The position numbers were made by a program, and so were the translations under genes. From Alkalibacillus salilacus (GTDB taxonomy: Bacteria > Bacillota > Bacilli > Bacillales > Alkalibacillaceae), in NCBI RefSeq assembly GCF_030812915.1, contig NZ_JAUSTQ010000005.1, forward strand, positions 123,035-187,034: a stretch of DNA of 64,000 bases. Reading direction: 5' to 3'. Shown here one piece after another: positions 9,432 through 19,396 of the stretch (positions are counted from its first letter, which is position 1; each line of letters opens with the position of its first letter). Under the pieces are notes generated by a model. The model had not been told where the DNA came from, searched no databases, and saw only the letters and a program-made list of their open reading frames with translations.

Positions 9432-10955
9432 TTACTCATATAATGCTTCAATCGCTCGTTGCAGCTGAACATCATTGTCAGGATTTGAGACGGCATCTAA
9501 AATTTGTTCTTCGAGTACGCGCTCTGTTTCATCATTAAGAGCACCCGTAACATCTAAGCTATTTTCCTCTTGGAAGTTCTCTACAGCTGATTCAGTACTA
9601 CGGTCGAAATAGCCATCTGTCCGAGATACGTCATAATCTAAACCATCAAGCATTTGTTGAAGTTTTTCAACTTCACTACCTGTCATATCATATTCAAGTG
9701 TATCTTCCGCTTGAACTAAAGTCGAATAGAAATATTCAGGTTGACGTTGTTCAATCGTTGGATCAACGCCTTGATCTTGAATACGATTACCATCTGGTGT
9801 GATCCAATCGTAAACCGTTAGCTTCAACATACCATCACCTAATGGCATCGTTTGTTGGACCGTACCTTTACCAAATGTCGTTTCACCGATTAGTTCATAA
9901 CCGTTCACTTCATTTAATGCCGCCGCTAGAATCTCAGAAGCGCTTGCACTACCACGATTAATTACAACAGAGATTGGGTAATCCTTCTTCTCACCACTAT
10001 CAACGAAATACGGATCTCTTTCACTATCGTGACGTTTTGTATAAACAAACGGATCATCACCAGTCATGAAATGCGATAACATTTGTTGAACGGCATCAAA
10101 TAAACCACCTGGATTCCCTCTTACGTCTAAGACTAATCCATCAATGTTTTCGTCTTCTTCTAAGTAAGTTAATTCTTCTTCAAATTCTTCTGCTGTTCCT
10201 TCACCGAATGAGGTAACTTCTAAAACGCCAACCGTTTTGCCTTCATATTCTTGAACACTTGAGGTAACTGTTTCTAATGGAATTTCATCGCGAGTGATTG
10301 TAACATCAAACGTCTCTTCTTCACCAGGACGTTGAATGGTTAAAACTACATCAGTCCCTTTTTCACCACGAATAATCTGAACAGCTTCATTCACTGATTG
10401 ATCTTCAACTGATTCACCATCTACAGCTAAGATTCGATCATTCGGTCTGATCCCAGCTTCTTCTGCGGGTGAGTCAGCGATTGGAGAAACAACTGTAATG
10501 TAACCATCACGTTCAGTCACTTCTGCACCAATTCCCTCAAATGAAGATTCAAGCGATTGATTAAACTGCTCCGTCATGTCTTCATTCATATACTCACTAA
10601 ACGGGTCGTCTAAAGCACTCACAACCCCTTGTAATGCTCCTTCATATAAGGTCTCCTCATCGACTTCATTGAGGTAATATTCTTCAATTGACTGCACTAA
10701 ATCATCAATTTGTGATAATTCTTGTGGCGTGTCACCATTTTGTTCTGATTCGCTGTTATCTTCACCAGAAGATTCTTCCTCATCGGATTCACCGTTAGAT
10801 GATTGATCGTCTTCATTCGAAGCGCTCTGCTCCTCAGTTGTGTCGCCATCAGCTACAACCGAAACAACTGTTGCTGAAATAGCGCCCCCGACCAAAAAGG
10901 CTACCAAGATTACTAGTATTAAAAACTTTCTACTTATGTTCAATTCATTCACCAC
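9432..10955 (-). CDS. ctpB: Carboxy-terminal processing protease CtpB (S41)
   Basis: A 507-residue secreted serine protease. An N-terminal membrane anchor (about 11-33) is followed by a strongly acidic linker rich in Ser, Glu and Asp (38-75), a PDZ domain (about 135-215), the S41 catalytic core and a C-terminal peptidoglycan-binding domain (about 430-505). The predicted Ser-Lys-Gln catalytic residues are S338, K363 and Q367. In B. subtilis CtpB cleaves SpoIVFA/SpoIVB substrates during sporulation. The acidic linker suggests adaptation to high salt (inference). The start is one of two adjacent GTGs with a weak ribosome binding site. Confidence 0.93.
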   Translation of the reverse strand: MVNELNISRKFLILVILVAFLVGGAISATVVSVVADGDTTEEQSASNEDDQSSNGESDEEESSGEDNSESEQNGDTPQELSQIDDLVQSIEEYYLNEVDEETLYEGALQGVVSALDDPFSEYMNEDMTEQFNQSLESSFEGIGAEVTERDGYITVVSPIADSPAEEAGIRPNDRILAVDGESVEDQSVNEAVQIIRGEKGTDVVLTIQRPGEEETFDVTITRDEIPLETVTSSVQEYEGKTVGVLEVTSFGEGTAEEFEEELTYLEEDENIDGLVLDVRGNPGGLFDAVQQMLSHFMTGDDPFVYTKRHDSERDPYFVDSGEKKDYPISVVINRGSASASEILAAALNEVNGYELIGETTFGKGTVQQTMPLGDGMLKLTVYDWITPDGNRIQDQGVDPTIEQRQPEYFYSTLVQAEDTLEYDMTGSEVEKLQQMLDGLDYDVSRTDGYFDRSTESAVENFQEENSLDVTGALNDETERVLEEQILDAVSNPDNDVQLQRAIEALYE

Positions 10956-11025
10956 TTTTCGTTAAATCGATCACTTAAATCACGGCCATCGTCAGTATCG
11001 ACGGACTATTATTTCATTATAACAT

Positions 11026-11056
11026 AAAAGCATCACACGTAAGGTGCGATGCTTTT
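11026..11056 (-). terminator. Terminator of the ftsE-ftsX-hydrolase operon
   Basis: The stem AAAAGCATC/GATGCTTTT, with an inner CAC/GTG pairing, lies 46 bases after the M23 hydrolase stop codon. Confidence 0.85.
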
Positions 11057-11101
11057 AAAATTAAAAAGTGTCTTAATAGTTATAGTGTATAGTCGTTATC
11101 T

Positions 11102-12493
11102 TTAAAAACCAAAGTATTGAAGTGGATCGATTGCATTCGTTTTATTAACATTCCAACTGCCACGGTGCAATTCAAAGTGTAAATGCGGTCCAGTTGAACG
11201 ACCTGTAGATCCCATATTACCAATTTGTTGGCCTCGTTCTACTGTCTGCCCATTACTTACGTGAACTCTAGACATATGAGCATAAACCGTATCATATGTG
11301 ACACCATCAATATTGTGTGTGATAAATACGACTTTTCCATAAGAGCTACTGTGGTAAGATTTATACACAGTACCACTAGCTGCTGCGTAGATTGGAGTCG
11401 TTTTATTGTTACTACCAGCATCAATGCCATTATGTGTTCCACCACGAGTACCGAAACTATCTGTTAAATAACCGTTCAATGGGCGCATGAACTTACTACC
11501 CGTATCTGCTGGTGGAGTTCCACCACCTGAATTACTTGAAGCACTTGAATTCCCCGAGTTTCCAGAATTCTGCTCTGCTTTCCGTTGTTTGGCTCTTTCT
11601 TTCTCCTGAGCTAAAGCCGCTTCACGACTGCTTAGTACTTCTTGTTCTTCAGCAAGCGACATTTTATGATCGTGCATTTCTTCGTGTTTTTCTTCTAAGT
11701 TCGCTAAAATGACTTCTTGTTCTTCTTTTTGTTCATCCAAGTTAGCCACTAGTTGATCAAGCTCGTCTTTTTGCTTCACAAGTGTAGCACGTTTTGATTC
11801 CATTTCTTGCTTATTCTCTTCAACGGTATTTTTGTTTTCTTCAACCTGTGCTTTTGATTCCTCAACTTCTGTCATGGTTTCTTCTAGCTTCTTCTTATCT
11901 GCAAAATGCTCGTCTAAGATGTTTTGGTCTTGATCCATCACCTTGTTTACAGCTGATGACCGACTAATTAAATCACCGAAATCACTAGCCCCCATTAGGA
12001 CTTCTATGTAACGAACCGATCCGCCATTTTTTTGTAATGTACGAAGTCGGTCCTTTAAGACAATTTCGCGTTCTTCAATACGTTTTTTAGTTGCTTCAAT
12101 TTCATCTTCTAACTGTTTGATTTCAGCTTCTAGCTCTTTGATTTCATTCTCTAGTTTCTCAATCTCTGCTTCTAACTGACGAATCTCAGTTTCTGTTTCC
12201 TCAATACTTAACTCTTTTTCACGGATTTCGAGTTCAGCTTTCTCAATTTCATTATTGATTTGAGCTAATTCATCTTCAGTTTCAGATTTCTCAGATTCTA
12301 ACTCTTCTAACTGACCTTGTAAATCTTCTAATTCACTATTAATTTCTTTCTTATTTTCTTTAACTTCTTTTAAATCTTCTTCAATTTCCTCTACTGAATC
12401 ATCTGCTTCAGCCGTAGTTGTTCCTGACCAAATCATCACGCCAGCAATTACGACTGTTAACGTCAAAAAAGCCAACCACTTTTTCGTCAACAT
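11102..12493 (-). CDS. EnvC-like murein hydrolase, M23 peptidase with long coiled coil
   Basis: A 463-residue exported protein. A signal peptide (about 1-30) is followed by a very long Glu/Lys-rich coiled coil (about 33-310, with a break near 155-185), a Ser/Gly/Asn linker and a C-terminal LytM/M23 zinc peptidase domain. Metal ligands are visible in HNGIDAG and HLHFEL. It lies 45 bp after ftsX. In E. coli FtsEX works EnvC across the membrane, whereas in B. subtilis it activates CwlO; this adjacency makes the product the likely FtsEX client. The start follows GGGGAGA. Confidence 0.88.
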   Translation of the reverse strand: MLTKKWLAFLTLTVVIAGVMIWSGTTTAEADDSVEEIEEDLKEVKENKKEINSELEDLQGQLEELESEKSETEDELAQINNEIEKAELEIREKELSIEETETEIRQLEAEIEKLENEIKELEAEIKQLEDEIEATKKRIEEREIVLKDRLRTLQKNGGSVRYIEVLMGASDFGDLISRSSAVNKVMDQDQNILDEHFADKKKLEETMTEVEESKAQVEENKNTVEENKQEMESKRATLVKQKDELDQLVANLDEQKEEQEVILANLEEKHEEMHDHKMSLAEEQEVLSSREAALAQEKERAKQRKAEQNSGNSGNSSASSNSGGGTPPADTGSKFMRPLNGYLTDSFGTRGGTHNGIDAGSNNKTTPIYAAASGTVYKSYHSSSYGKVVFITHNIDGVTYDTVYAHMSRVHVSNGQTVERGQQIGNMGSTGRSTGPHLHFELHRGSWNVNKTNAIDPLQYFGF

Positions 12494-12538
12494 TGTTTCT
12501 CCCCTTTTTATTGTTTGGATTGGTAGAATAATAAGCTA

Positions 12539-13432
12539 TTAAATCCGTAAGAATTTACGAACACTCATGACACTTCCCCAAATGCCGATGAACGCGCCAA
12601 TACCAAGTAACATTAATGATAACTGCCATGCAAATGGATTCCATGGTAGTAACTCTATAAATTGAAAGTTTAAGCGGTCATTTAAATTCACATATAAGAA
12701 ATGATAACCCACTAAAACAGCAGTTACTGGAATAATAGATCCGATCACACCTGTTAATAGTCCTTCGACGAAGAACGGACCACGGATAAAACTATTTTTC
12801 GCGCCTACTAAACGCATAATGCCGATTTCTTCACTACGTGCATTAATCGTCATCTTAATCGTATTCGAAATAAGGAATATCGCCGTTAATAACAAAGCAG
12901 CAATGAAACCTATTCCAATATAACGAGCATATTGATTGAACTGTAGTAAACGGTCAACCGTTTCACTACCGTATTCGACACTTTCTACTTTATCAATCTG
13001 TCCAATTTGATCTGCGACTGGTGATAAGTCTTCAGCCTCTTCTGTTTGGATCACATAAACGTGATTGAGTGGGTTATCCTGTTCAAAGAGCTCCCAAGAT
13101 TCACCCTCTTCGCCTAGATCATCAATTAAATTTTCCAGCTCTTCTTCTTTAGAAGAGAATTGATAATTTGTAACTTGAGAGATTCCCTCGATTTCATTAC
13201 CAACTGATTCAACTTCTTCATCACTTGTATTCAACTCTAAAAACGCTCGAATTTCAGCGTCAGATTCAATATTTTCAGCAATTTGGTTTAAGTTTAGAAT
13301 TAAAATTAAAAAGGCTGCAACTAACACTAATGTTGTTGTTACGGCACCAACAGCTGCGACCGTCATCCAACTATTACGTATTAGATTCTTTGCTCCTTCT
13401 CTTACGTGTCTTTTAAGTGTACTAATCTTCAT
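12539..13432 (-). CDS. ftsX: Cell-division ABC transporter permease FtsX
   Basis: The 297-residue product starts at MKISTLKRHVREG, inside the end of ftsE; an upstream in-frame ATG would add 18 residues within ftsE and is rejected. The topology is cytoplasmic N-terminus, one TM helix (about 23-48), a large extracellular domain (about 50-165) and three more helices towards the C-terminus. FtsX carries no transport substrate; it transmits FtsE ATP hydrolysis to cell-wall hydrolases outside, here probably the M23 protein encoded next. Confidence 0.96.
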   Translation of the reverse strand: MKISTLKRHVREGAKNLIRNSWMTVAAVGAVTTTLVLVAAFLILILNLNQIAENIESDAEIRAFLELNTSDEEVESVGNEIEGISQVTNYQFSSKEEELENLIDDLGEEGESWELFEQDNPLNHVYVIQTEEAEDLSPVADQIGQIDKVESVEYGSETVDRLLQFNQYARYIGIGFIAALLLTAIFLISNTIKMTINARSEEIGIMRLVGAKNSFIRGPFFVEGLLTGVIGSIIPVTAVLVGYHFLYVNLNDRLNFQFIELLPWNPFAWQLSLMLLGIGAFIGIWGSVMSVRKFLRI

Positions 13433-14108
13433 AGCCGTATTCTCCTCGATGCTCATCTCTGACAACTTGTCCATTTTCCATCGCAATCACACGCTTGCGG
13501 ATCGTATTCACAATCTCACGGCTGTGCGTTGCCATAATGACCGTTGTTCCCGTGTCGTTAACTTCTTCAAAAATACGCATAATTTCCCATGATGTATCCG
13601 GGTCTAAGTTACCAGTTGGCTCGTCCGCGATCACAATTTTAGGATTATTTACAATTGCTCTCGCGATCGCGACACGCTGTTGTTCACCACCTGACAATTG
13701 CGCTGGAATAAATCGAGCTTTATGCTTTAACCCAACTTTATCTAAAACTTCCATCACGCGACGACGAATCTTGCGCGGATTTTCTTCAATCACTTCAAGC
13801 GCAAAAGCAACATTTTCGTAGGCTGTCATTTTAGGTAAAAGCTTAAAGTCTTGATAAATAACGCCAATACTTCGACGTAAATACGGAACTTGTCGCTTTT
13901 TGATGTTACCTACATCGACATGATTTATTTGAACTTTTCCGTCAGAAGGCACTTCTTCATGATACATTAATTTAATAAATGACGACTTACCAGCACCACT
14001 TTGTCCTACGACGTAAACAAACTCTCCGTCTTCAACCTTAGTCGTAACACCACTTAAAGCTGTTACGCCATTATCGTAAACTTTATGTACATTCTCCATT
14101 TCAATCAT
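13422..14108 (-). CDS. ftsE: Cell-division ATP-binding protein FtsE
   Basis: A 228-residue ABC ATPase with Walker A GQSGAGKSS (near 35), signature LSGGEQQR (near 138) and Walker B IVIADEPTG. It partners FtsX, with which it overlaps by 11 bp, a strong sign of translational coupling. The upstream leader carries a 10-bp inverted repeat. Confidence 0.97.
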   Translation of the reverse strand: MIEMENVHKVYDNGVTALSGVTTKVEDGEFVYVVGQSGAGKSSFIKLMYHEEVPSDGKVQINHVDVGNIKKRQVPYLRRSIGVIYQDFKLLPKMTAYENVAFALEVIEENPRKIRRRVMEVLDKVGLKHKARFIPAQLSGGEQQRVAIARAIVNNPKIVIADEPTGNLDPDTSWEIMRIFEEVNDTGTTVIMATHSREIVNTIRKRVIAMENGQVVRDEHRGEYGYED

Positions 14109-14562
14109 ATTGTTTCACCATGTTCCCCCCGTTGCTTTAATAAGCAACTCTAATAATTTTTATATCGAATAAAACGTTTACCAATTGTCTGAATCGACCA
14201 GGGTCTTATTGGTAAACCTATCTAATTTCACGATTTATAAAATATTATAACATGTTTAAGTCGAATTTTCTGCGGGTATTATATTACATTTTCTTTTCAA
14301 TTGCGATATCTTTTGTAAAAATACTGGTTATCATTAGCTAAAAAACGTAAAATTACTCGGAAGGTGCTCATTTAATATGTCTTATTATTATATATTTAAG
14401 TGTTTTATCTGGAAATGGTGAAATAGTAGGAAAGGTAGCGTGAGCAATCTAAAAGGGTTGTTCTATTTAATATCGGATGATTTTATAATTTGTTGAATTT
14501 GCTCATGATCTATTAATAATCAATCACAAATAAATTCATCTTCCATGAATTTGAACACAAAA
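14109..14562. other. Gene-free leader region upstream of ftsE
   Basis: About 450 AT-rich bases without a credible gene. On the minus strand, towards ftsE, they hold TATAAT-like boxes near 14244-14290 and, at 14176-14217, the 10-bp inverted repeat GTTTACCAAT/ATTGGTAAAC with a 22-base loop followed by T-rich sequence. I see no motif that identifies a known riboswitch. Confidence 0.5.
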
Positions 14563-14589
14563 AATCCCTAACAATTATTGTTAGGGATT
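14563..14589 (-). terminator. Terminator downstream of cccB
   Basis: A perfect 12-bp stem AATCCCTAACAA/TTGTTAGGGATT with a three-base loop, followed by TTTTTTG on the minus strand, fifteen bases after the cccB stop. Confidence 0.92.
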
Positions 14590-14604
14590 CGATCATTCAA
14601 TACT

Positions 14605-14931
14605 TTATTGACTTAGTACATAGTCTGCAATTTGTGAAGCTTCGTCTTCACTCACATCTTGTGCAGGCATGCTTCCTTTACCTTCAGTAATGATCGTGAC
14701 AATTTCACTTTGATCATAACTGTCACTCGCATTTGTTAAGTCTGGGCCTGTGCCACCAGATAAATCACCGCCATGACAAGATGCACAGTTTTGTTGGAAT
14801 AGTTCTTCACCTTGAGCTGTTTCGTTTGCGTTACCTTCTTCATTACCACCATCAGCTCCACCATTGTCTCCGCCACAAGCGGCTAAGATCATCATGAAAC
14901 TGATAAATCCAATTAACAACCATTTTTTCAT
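14605..14931 (-). CDS. cccB: Membrane-anchored cytochrome c-551
   Basis: A 108-residue lipoprotein: N-terminal lipobox LAACGG with the modified Cys near residue 19, an acidic Gly/Asn/Glu linker, then a small class I cytochrome c domain. The haem motif CASCHG and a distal Met (GSMPAQ) as sixth ligand are visible. It carries electrons on the outer face of the membrane to a terminal oxidase. Position between prfB and ftsE matches B. subtilis cccB. It has its own strong terminator. Confidence 0.95.
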   Translation of the reverse strand: MKKWLLIGFISFMMILAACGGDNGGADGGNEEGNANETAQGEELFQQNCASCHGGDLSGGTGPDLTNASDSYDQSEIVTIITEGKGSMPAQDVSEDEASQIADYVLSQ

Positions 14932-14981
14932 GTTATGCCCTCCTTATGCTTTACTATATATCTTCCCAAAACGCTCAAAAA

Positions 14982-16086
14982 TTAACCATCAATTTTCGAG
15001 CGTAAATAGGCATTAATAAATGGATCAAGATTCCCGTTCATCACAGCTTCAGTATTACCGATTTCAACATTCGTGCGGTGATCTTTGACCATATTGTAAG
15101 GATGGAAAACATAAGATCGGATTTGACTTCCCCAACCAATTTCCTTCAATTCACCACGAATGTCATCTATTTCTTGCTGCTGACGTTCAATCTCTCGTTG
15201 ATACAACTTCGATTTCAACATCTTCATCGCTTGTTCACGGTTCTTAATTTGTGACCGTTCAGCTTGCGATGTCACGATGATATTGGTTGGCAAGTGGGTT
15301 ATGCGGACAGCTGAATCAGTCGTATTGACGTGCTGACCACCTGCACCACTAGCTCGGTACGTATCAATTTTTAAGTCATCTTGATTCACTTCAATTTCAA
15401 CTTCATCATTAAATTCCGGCATGACATCCAACGACGCAAATGATGTGTGACGACGGCCCGATGAATCAAATGGCGAAATACGAACGAGGCGGTGCACACC
15501 TTTTTCTGCTTTCAAATAGCCGTAAGCATTATGCCCACTAACCTGCAATGTGACGCTTTTCACCCCTGCTTCATCACCAGGTAAATAGTCGAGCGTGTCC
15601 ACTTTAAAACCTCTACGCTCAGCATAACGAGTATACATGCGTAGTAACATTTCCGCCCAATCCTGTGATTCCGTGCCACCAGCGCCTGGGTGAATTTCAA
15701 TAATCGCATTATTTTGATCGTAAGGCTCGCTTAATAAAATATTAAGTTCAAATTGATCAATCGCTTGTCGTGTTTTTTGGACTTGCTCTTTCAAGTCCTC
15801 GAACAATTCCTCATCTTGCTCTTCTTTAACGAGCTCATAAGATACTTCTAAGTTTTCAACACTTTCGACTAAGTGATCATAACCTTGCACGAGTTCTTTT
15901 AACCCGTTCGTTTCGTTAATCACCTTTTGTGCTGCGCTCGGATCATCCCAAAAAGACGGATCTGTCATTTGGTTTTCTAATTCAGCAATCCGATCGCGAT
16001 AACTCGTAAAGTCAAAGAGACCCCCTGAAATTGTCGAGTCGCTCTTCCATTTGGTTTAATTCATTGCGAATATCTGCTAAATCCAT
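14982..16086 (-). CDS. prfB: Peptide chain release factor 2 with programmed +1 frameshift
   Basis: The gene starts at the ATG at 16086 behind AGAGGTGA, reads 24 codons and meets an in-frame TGA at 16012-16014. Slippage of one base at CTT-TGA-C restores the frame and gives about 367 residues. The site shows all elements of the autoregulatory RF2 frameshift: an internal AGGGGG just upstream, CTT, and the weak stop TGA followed by C. The main frame contains the anticodon-like SPF motif and GGQ (SGAGGQHVN), the peptidyl-tRNA hydrolysis motif. RF2 reads UGA and UAA, so low RF2 raises its own synthesis. Confidence 0.98.
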
Positions 16087-16310
16087 AACGTAATTTGTCA
16101 CCTCTAATAATAAATGCTAACCATATTGTACCATTAAAAGCGCGAAATAACAGCCGTTAGCTAGCCTCATAACCAAATTGTCATAATTTTTATAAGGCGA
16201 ATGGTAAGATGTCGAATAAAGTCGAATTTGAAGTATGGCCATATTTTATTAACTCATTAATAGTATAACCAACTTCATCTCTCACGTCTGTGCGCTAAAT
16301 CACATATAAA

Positions 16311-16339
16311 AACCCGTTCTGATTAATCAGAACGGGTTT
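16311..16339 (-). terminator. Terminator of secA
   Basis: The palindrome AACCCGTTCTGATT/AATCAGAACGGGTT is followed on the minus strand by TTTTTATAT, eight bases after the secA stop codon. Confidence 0.92.
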
Positions 16340-16346
16340 AGCATTA

Positions 16347-18857
16347 TTATGCGCCATGGCAATGTTTATATTTTTTACCGCTACCGCATGGGCATGGTTC
16401 ATTCCGGCCAACTTCTTTCTTCTTCACAATCGGTTGGCGTTTTTGTTCTTCTTGAGGACGGCCACCAGAGACAGCTTTAGCATCTTTAGCTACCTCTTCA
16501 CGCTGTAAGTTTTCACGAATTTGAGCTTTCATCGCATAACGCGCAACTTCCTGCTCGATTGAAGCAATCATGTCTTCAAACATTGAGAAACCTTCCATTT
16601 GATATTCTTGCAGTGGATTGTTTTGACCATAAGCACGCAAATGAATACCTTGGCGAAGCTGATCCATTTGGTCGATGTGGTCCATCCACTTCGAGTCTAC
16701 CGTGCGCAGTAAAATGACTTTTTCGAATTCGCGCATTTGTTCATCTGTTAATTCTTCTTCACGTTCATCATATTTCTTCTTCACAACGTCCATAATCGTT
16801 TCAACAATCTCATCCGGTTGTTTACCTTTTAGATCGTCTGCTGAAATCTCCTCAGGCTCTAATACGTTGGCCTCTAGGAATTGAACGAGACTTTCAAGAT
16901 CCCAGTTCTCTTCGTCTTCTTCTTGTGTGTATACGTCAACATTACGTTTCACTGTTGATTCAATCATGCCAATAATAATGTCACGTAAGTTGTCCGATTC
17001 GAGAACTTCATTACGTTGTTCGTAAATAATATCACGCTGCTCACGTAAGACATCGTCATAAGACAAGATTTGCTTACGAGCATCGAAGTTATTACCTTCA
17101 ACCCGTTTTTGAGCAGATTCAACGGCACGGGATACCATTTTACTTTCGATAGGTTGATCATCATTTAAACCAAAACGGTCCATCATCGCATGCATACGCT
17201 CTGAACCAAAACGGCGCATTAGCTCATCTTCCATAGAAAGGTAAAACTGGGATACACCTGGGTCACCTTGACGACCAGAACGACCACGTAACTGGTTATC
17301 AATACGACGTGATTCATGACGCTCAGTTCCGACTACCGCTAAGCCACCAAGTTCTGTAACACCGTCACCTAATTTAATATCCGTACCACGGCCGGCCATG
17401 TTCGTCGCAATCGTCACGGCACCTTTTTGGCCAGCCTCTTGAATAATTTCCGCTTCTTTAAAGTGGTTCTTCGCGTTTAAGACATTGTGTTTCACGCCAG
17501 CTTTCTTAAGTTGCTGAGAAATCAATTCTGATGATTCGACTGATACCGTACCGACTAAAATTGGCTGACCCATTTCGTGACGTTCTTTGATGTCTTGAAC
17601 CATCGCTTTGTACTTGCCGTCCATTGATTTATAAATTAAATCTGGACGGTCATCACGAATAATCGGTTCGTTCGTCGGAATCGAAACAACATTCATATTA
17701 TAAATATCACGGAATTCTTCTTCTTCCGTTTTAGCTGTACCAGTCATACCAGCTAACTTATTGTACATCCGGAAAAAGTTCTGGAACGTGATGGTCGCAA
17801 GTGTCATGCTTTCTTTTTGGATCTGTAAGTCTTCTTTCGCTTCGATCGCTTGGTGAAGACCATCACTATAACGACGTCCCTTCATTAGACGTCCTGTAAA
17901 TTGGTCGACAATGACAACTTGATCTTCTTCAACCACATAATCCGTATCACGCTGCATGACGACACGCGCTTTTAACGCTTGGTTAATATGGTGCGTGAGA
18001 GATACGTTATTCAAGTCATATAAGTTTTCAATATTGAAGTAATATTCCGCTTTCGTAATACCAGACTCAGTTAACTGAACGTTACGTGATTTTTCATCAA
18101 ACGTATAATCCTCTTCAGGTTTTAACGTTGAAACAAAGGCGTCAGCTTGTACATAATTGGTCTGAGATTTCTTTTGTGAGCCTGAAATAATTAATGGTGT
18201 ACGCGCTTCGTCGATTAAAATCGAGTCGACCTCGTCCACAATCGCAAAGTTTAGCTCACGCTGAACGCGACGCTCTTTGTAAAGCACCATATTATCACGT
18301 AAATAATCGAAACCGAACTCATTATTCGTACCATACGTAATATCTGCGTTGTAAGCTTCACGCTTCTCTTCTTTACCAAGCTCATTCGTATTTAAACCAA
18401 CTGTTAAACCGAGCCAGTTATATAATTCACCCATATCTTCGGCGTCACGCGATGCCAAGTAATCGTTCACAGTAATAATATGAACACCTTTACCACTGAT
18501 TGCATTTAAATAAGCAGGCATAGTTGACGCTAATGTCTTACCTTCACCTGTTTTCATTTCAGCGATATCACCATGATGGATCGCAATCGCACCAATTAAT
18601 TGCACGTAGAACGGGCGCATGCCTAGCACACGATTAGCCGATTCACGTACCACCGCATATGCCTCAGGTAATAAAGCATCTAGCGATTCACCTGCTTCAT
18701 AACGATTTTTAAATTCTGTTGTTTTTGCTTGTAATTCTGTATCTGACAATAATTTCGTATTCGATTCTAACGCTTCAATCTGATCTGCTGTTTTCCGCAG
18801 TTTTTTCAACTGTTTCTCATTCAAATCCCCAAATACCTTGGTTAGTAATTGCTTCAT
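16347..18857 (-). CDS. secA: Preprotein translocase ATPase SecA
   Basis: An 836-residue motor that drives preproteins through SecYEG. The true start is [11 protein letters not shown] behind GAGGTG; a longer open frame adds 15 residues with no ribosome binding site. Walker [11 protein letters not shown] lies near residue 102, [11 protein letters not shown] near 207, the helicase motif GRGTDIKLG near 490, and a C-terminal zinc-binding SEC-C motif ([12 protein letters not shown]) ends the protein. In B. subtilis secA directly follows hpf; here a sigI-rsgI cassette and a small gene separate them. Confidence 0.98.
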   Translation of the reverse strand: MKQLLTKVFGDLNEKQLKKLRKTADQIEALESNTKLLSDTELQAKTTEFKNRYEAGESLDALLPEAYAVVRESANRVLGMRPFYVQLIGAIAIHHGDIAEMKTGEGKTLASTMPAYLNAISGKGVHIITVNDYLASRDAEDMGELYNWLGLTVGLNTNELGKEEKREAYNADITYGTNNEFGFDYLRDNMVLYKERRVQRELNFAIVDEVDSILIDEARTPLIISGSQKKSQTNYVQADAFVSTLKPEEDYTFDEKSRNVQLTESGITKAEYYFNIENLYDLNNVSLTHHINQALKARVVMQRDTDYVVEEDQVVIVDQFTGRLMKGRRYSDGLHQAIEAKEDLQIQKESMTLATITFQNFFRMYNKLAGMTGTAKTEEEEFRDIYNMNVVSIPTNEPIIRDDRPDLIYKSMDGKYKAMVQDIKERHEMGQPILVGTVSVESSELISQQLKKAGVKHNVLNAKNHFKEAEIIQEAGQKGAVTIATNMAGRGTDIKLGDGVTELGGLAVVGTERHESRRIDNQLRGRSGRQGDPGVSQFYLSMEDELMRRFGSERMHAMMDRFGLNDDQPIESKMVSRAVESAQKRVEGNNFDARKQILSYDDVLREQRDIIYEQRNEVLESDNLRDIIIGMIESTVKRNVDVYTQEEDEENWDLESLVQFLEANVLEPEEISADDLKGKQPDEIVETIMDVVKKKYDEREEELTDEQMREFEKVILLRTVDSKWMDHIDQMDQLRQGIHLRAYGQNNPLQEYQMEGFSMFEDMIASIEQEVARYAMKAQIRENLQREEVAKDAKAVSGGRPQEEQKRQPIVKKKEVGRNEPCPCGSGKKYKHCHGA

Positions 18858-18979
18858 ATCGTTGCACCTCGTATCCTTTTGTTTACAATACTCCATTATC
18901 AATCATAACACTACCTTTTTAATCATGACAACTAACGGAATAGAGGTGTTTTTGTCGATTTGACTCATAATAAAAAGAA

Positions 18980-19006
18980 ACCAGCTTGCGGGTGAGGTAA
19001 GCTGGT
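18980..19006 (-). terminator. Terminator of the 64-residue gene upstream of secA
   Basis: The stem ACCAGCTT/AAGCTGGT with an eleven-base loop is followed by TTCTTTTTAT on the minus strand. Confidence 0.8.
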
Positions 19007-19031
19007 CAAAAAGACAAGACCATAAAGGTGA

Positions 19032-19226
19032 CTATTTGACTTGGGATGAAGAATAATTGGGAAAGGAAACATTAACATCGGAATGGGAGGTTACACGTTC
19101 TTCTAAAGCAATCACACGCTCATTCGTGGTTGCGACAATGCGAACGAGTTGGGAAATCATTTCACTTTGACGATTGAGTTGATTTTGAAGCTTAGAACAT
19201 TCGAGGCAGTTAAACTGATGAGTCAT
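19032..19226 (-). CDS. Small CxxC coiled-coil protein, unknown function
   Basis: A 64-residue soluble protein. The N-terminus carries a Cys pair (CLEC), then an amphipathic helix (about 10-47) follows, then a polar tail rich in Ser. The gene is supported by a strong AAAGGGGG ribosome binding site eight bases from the ATG and by a terminator after the stop. I do not recognise a named family. The single CxxC motif could bind a metal only as a dimer. Confidence 0.65.
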   Translation of the reverse strand: MTHQFNCLECSKLQNQLNRQSEMISQLVRIVATTNERVIALEERVTSHSDVNVSFPNYSSSQVK

Positions 19227-19396
19227 CTCGTATTCCCCCTTTATGATCTTGCTAAGTTAGTTATACCACGGTTTAAGTAGGCTGGGTAGCCCCATGGAAA
19301 TTAAATAAAAATACGATACGTAATAATTTAGTAGTTATTTTTGTTTAATCATTAAATAATATAGGGGGAAATCGAGACTTTCTCTTAAAAAATTTA

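Noticed and set aside
14378..14422. Plus-strand short peptide gene in the ftsE-cccB gap
   Set aside because: A GGAAGGTG precedes an ATG that opens a 14-residue frame, but nothing supports it beyond that.
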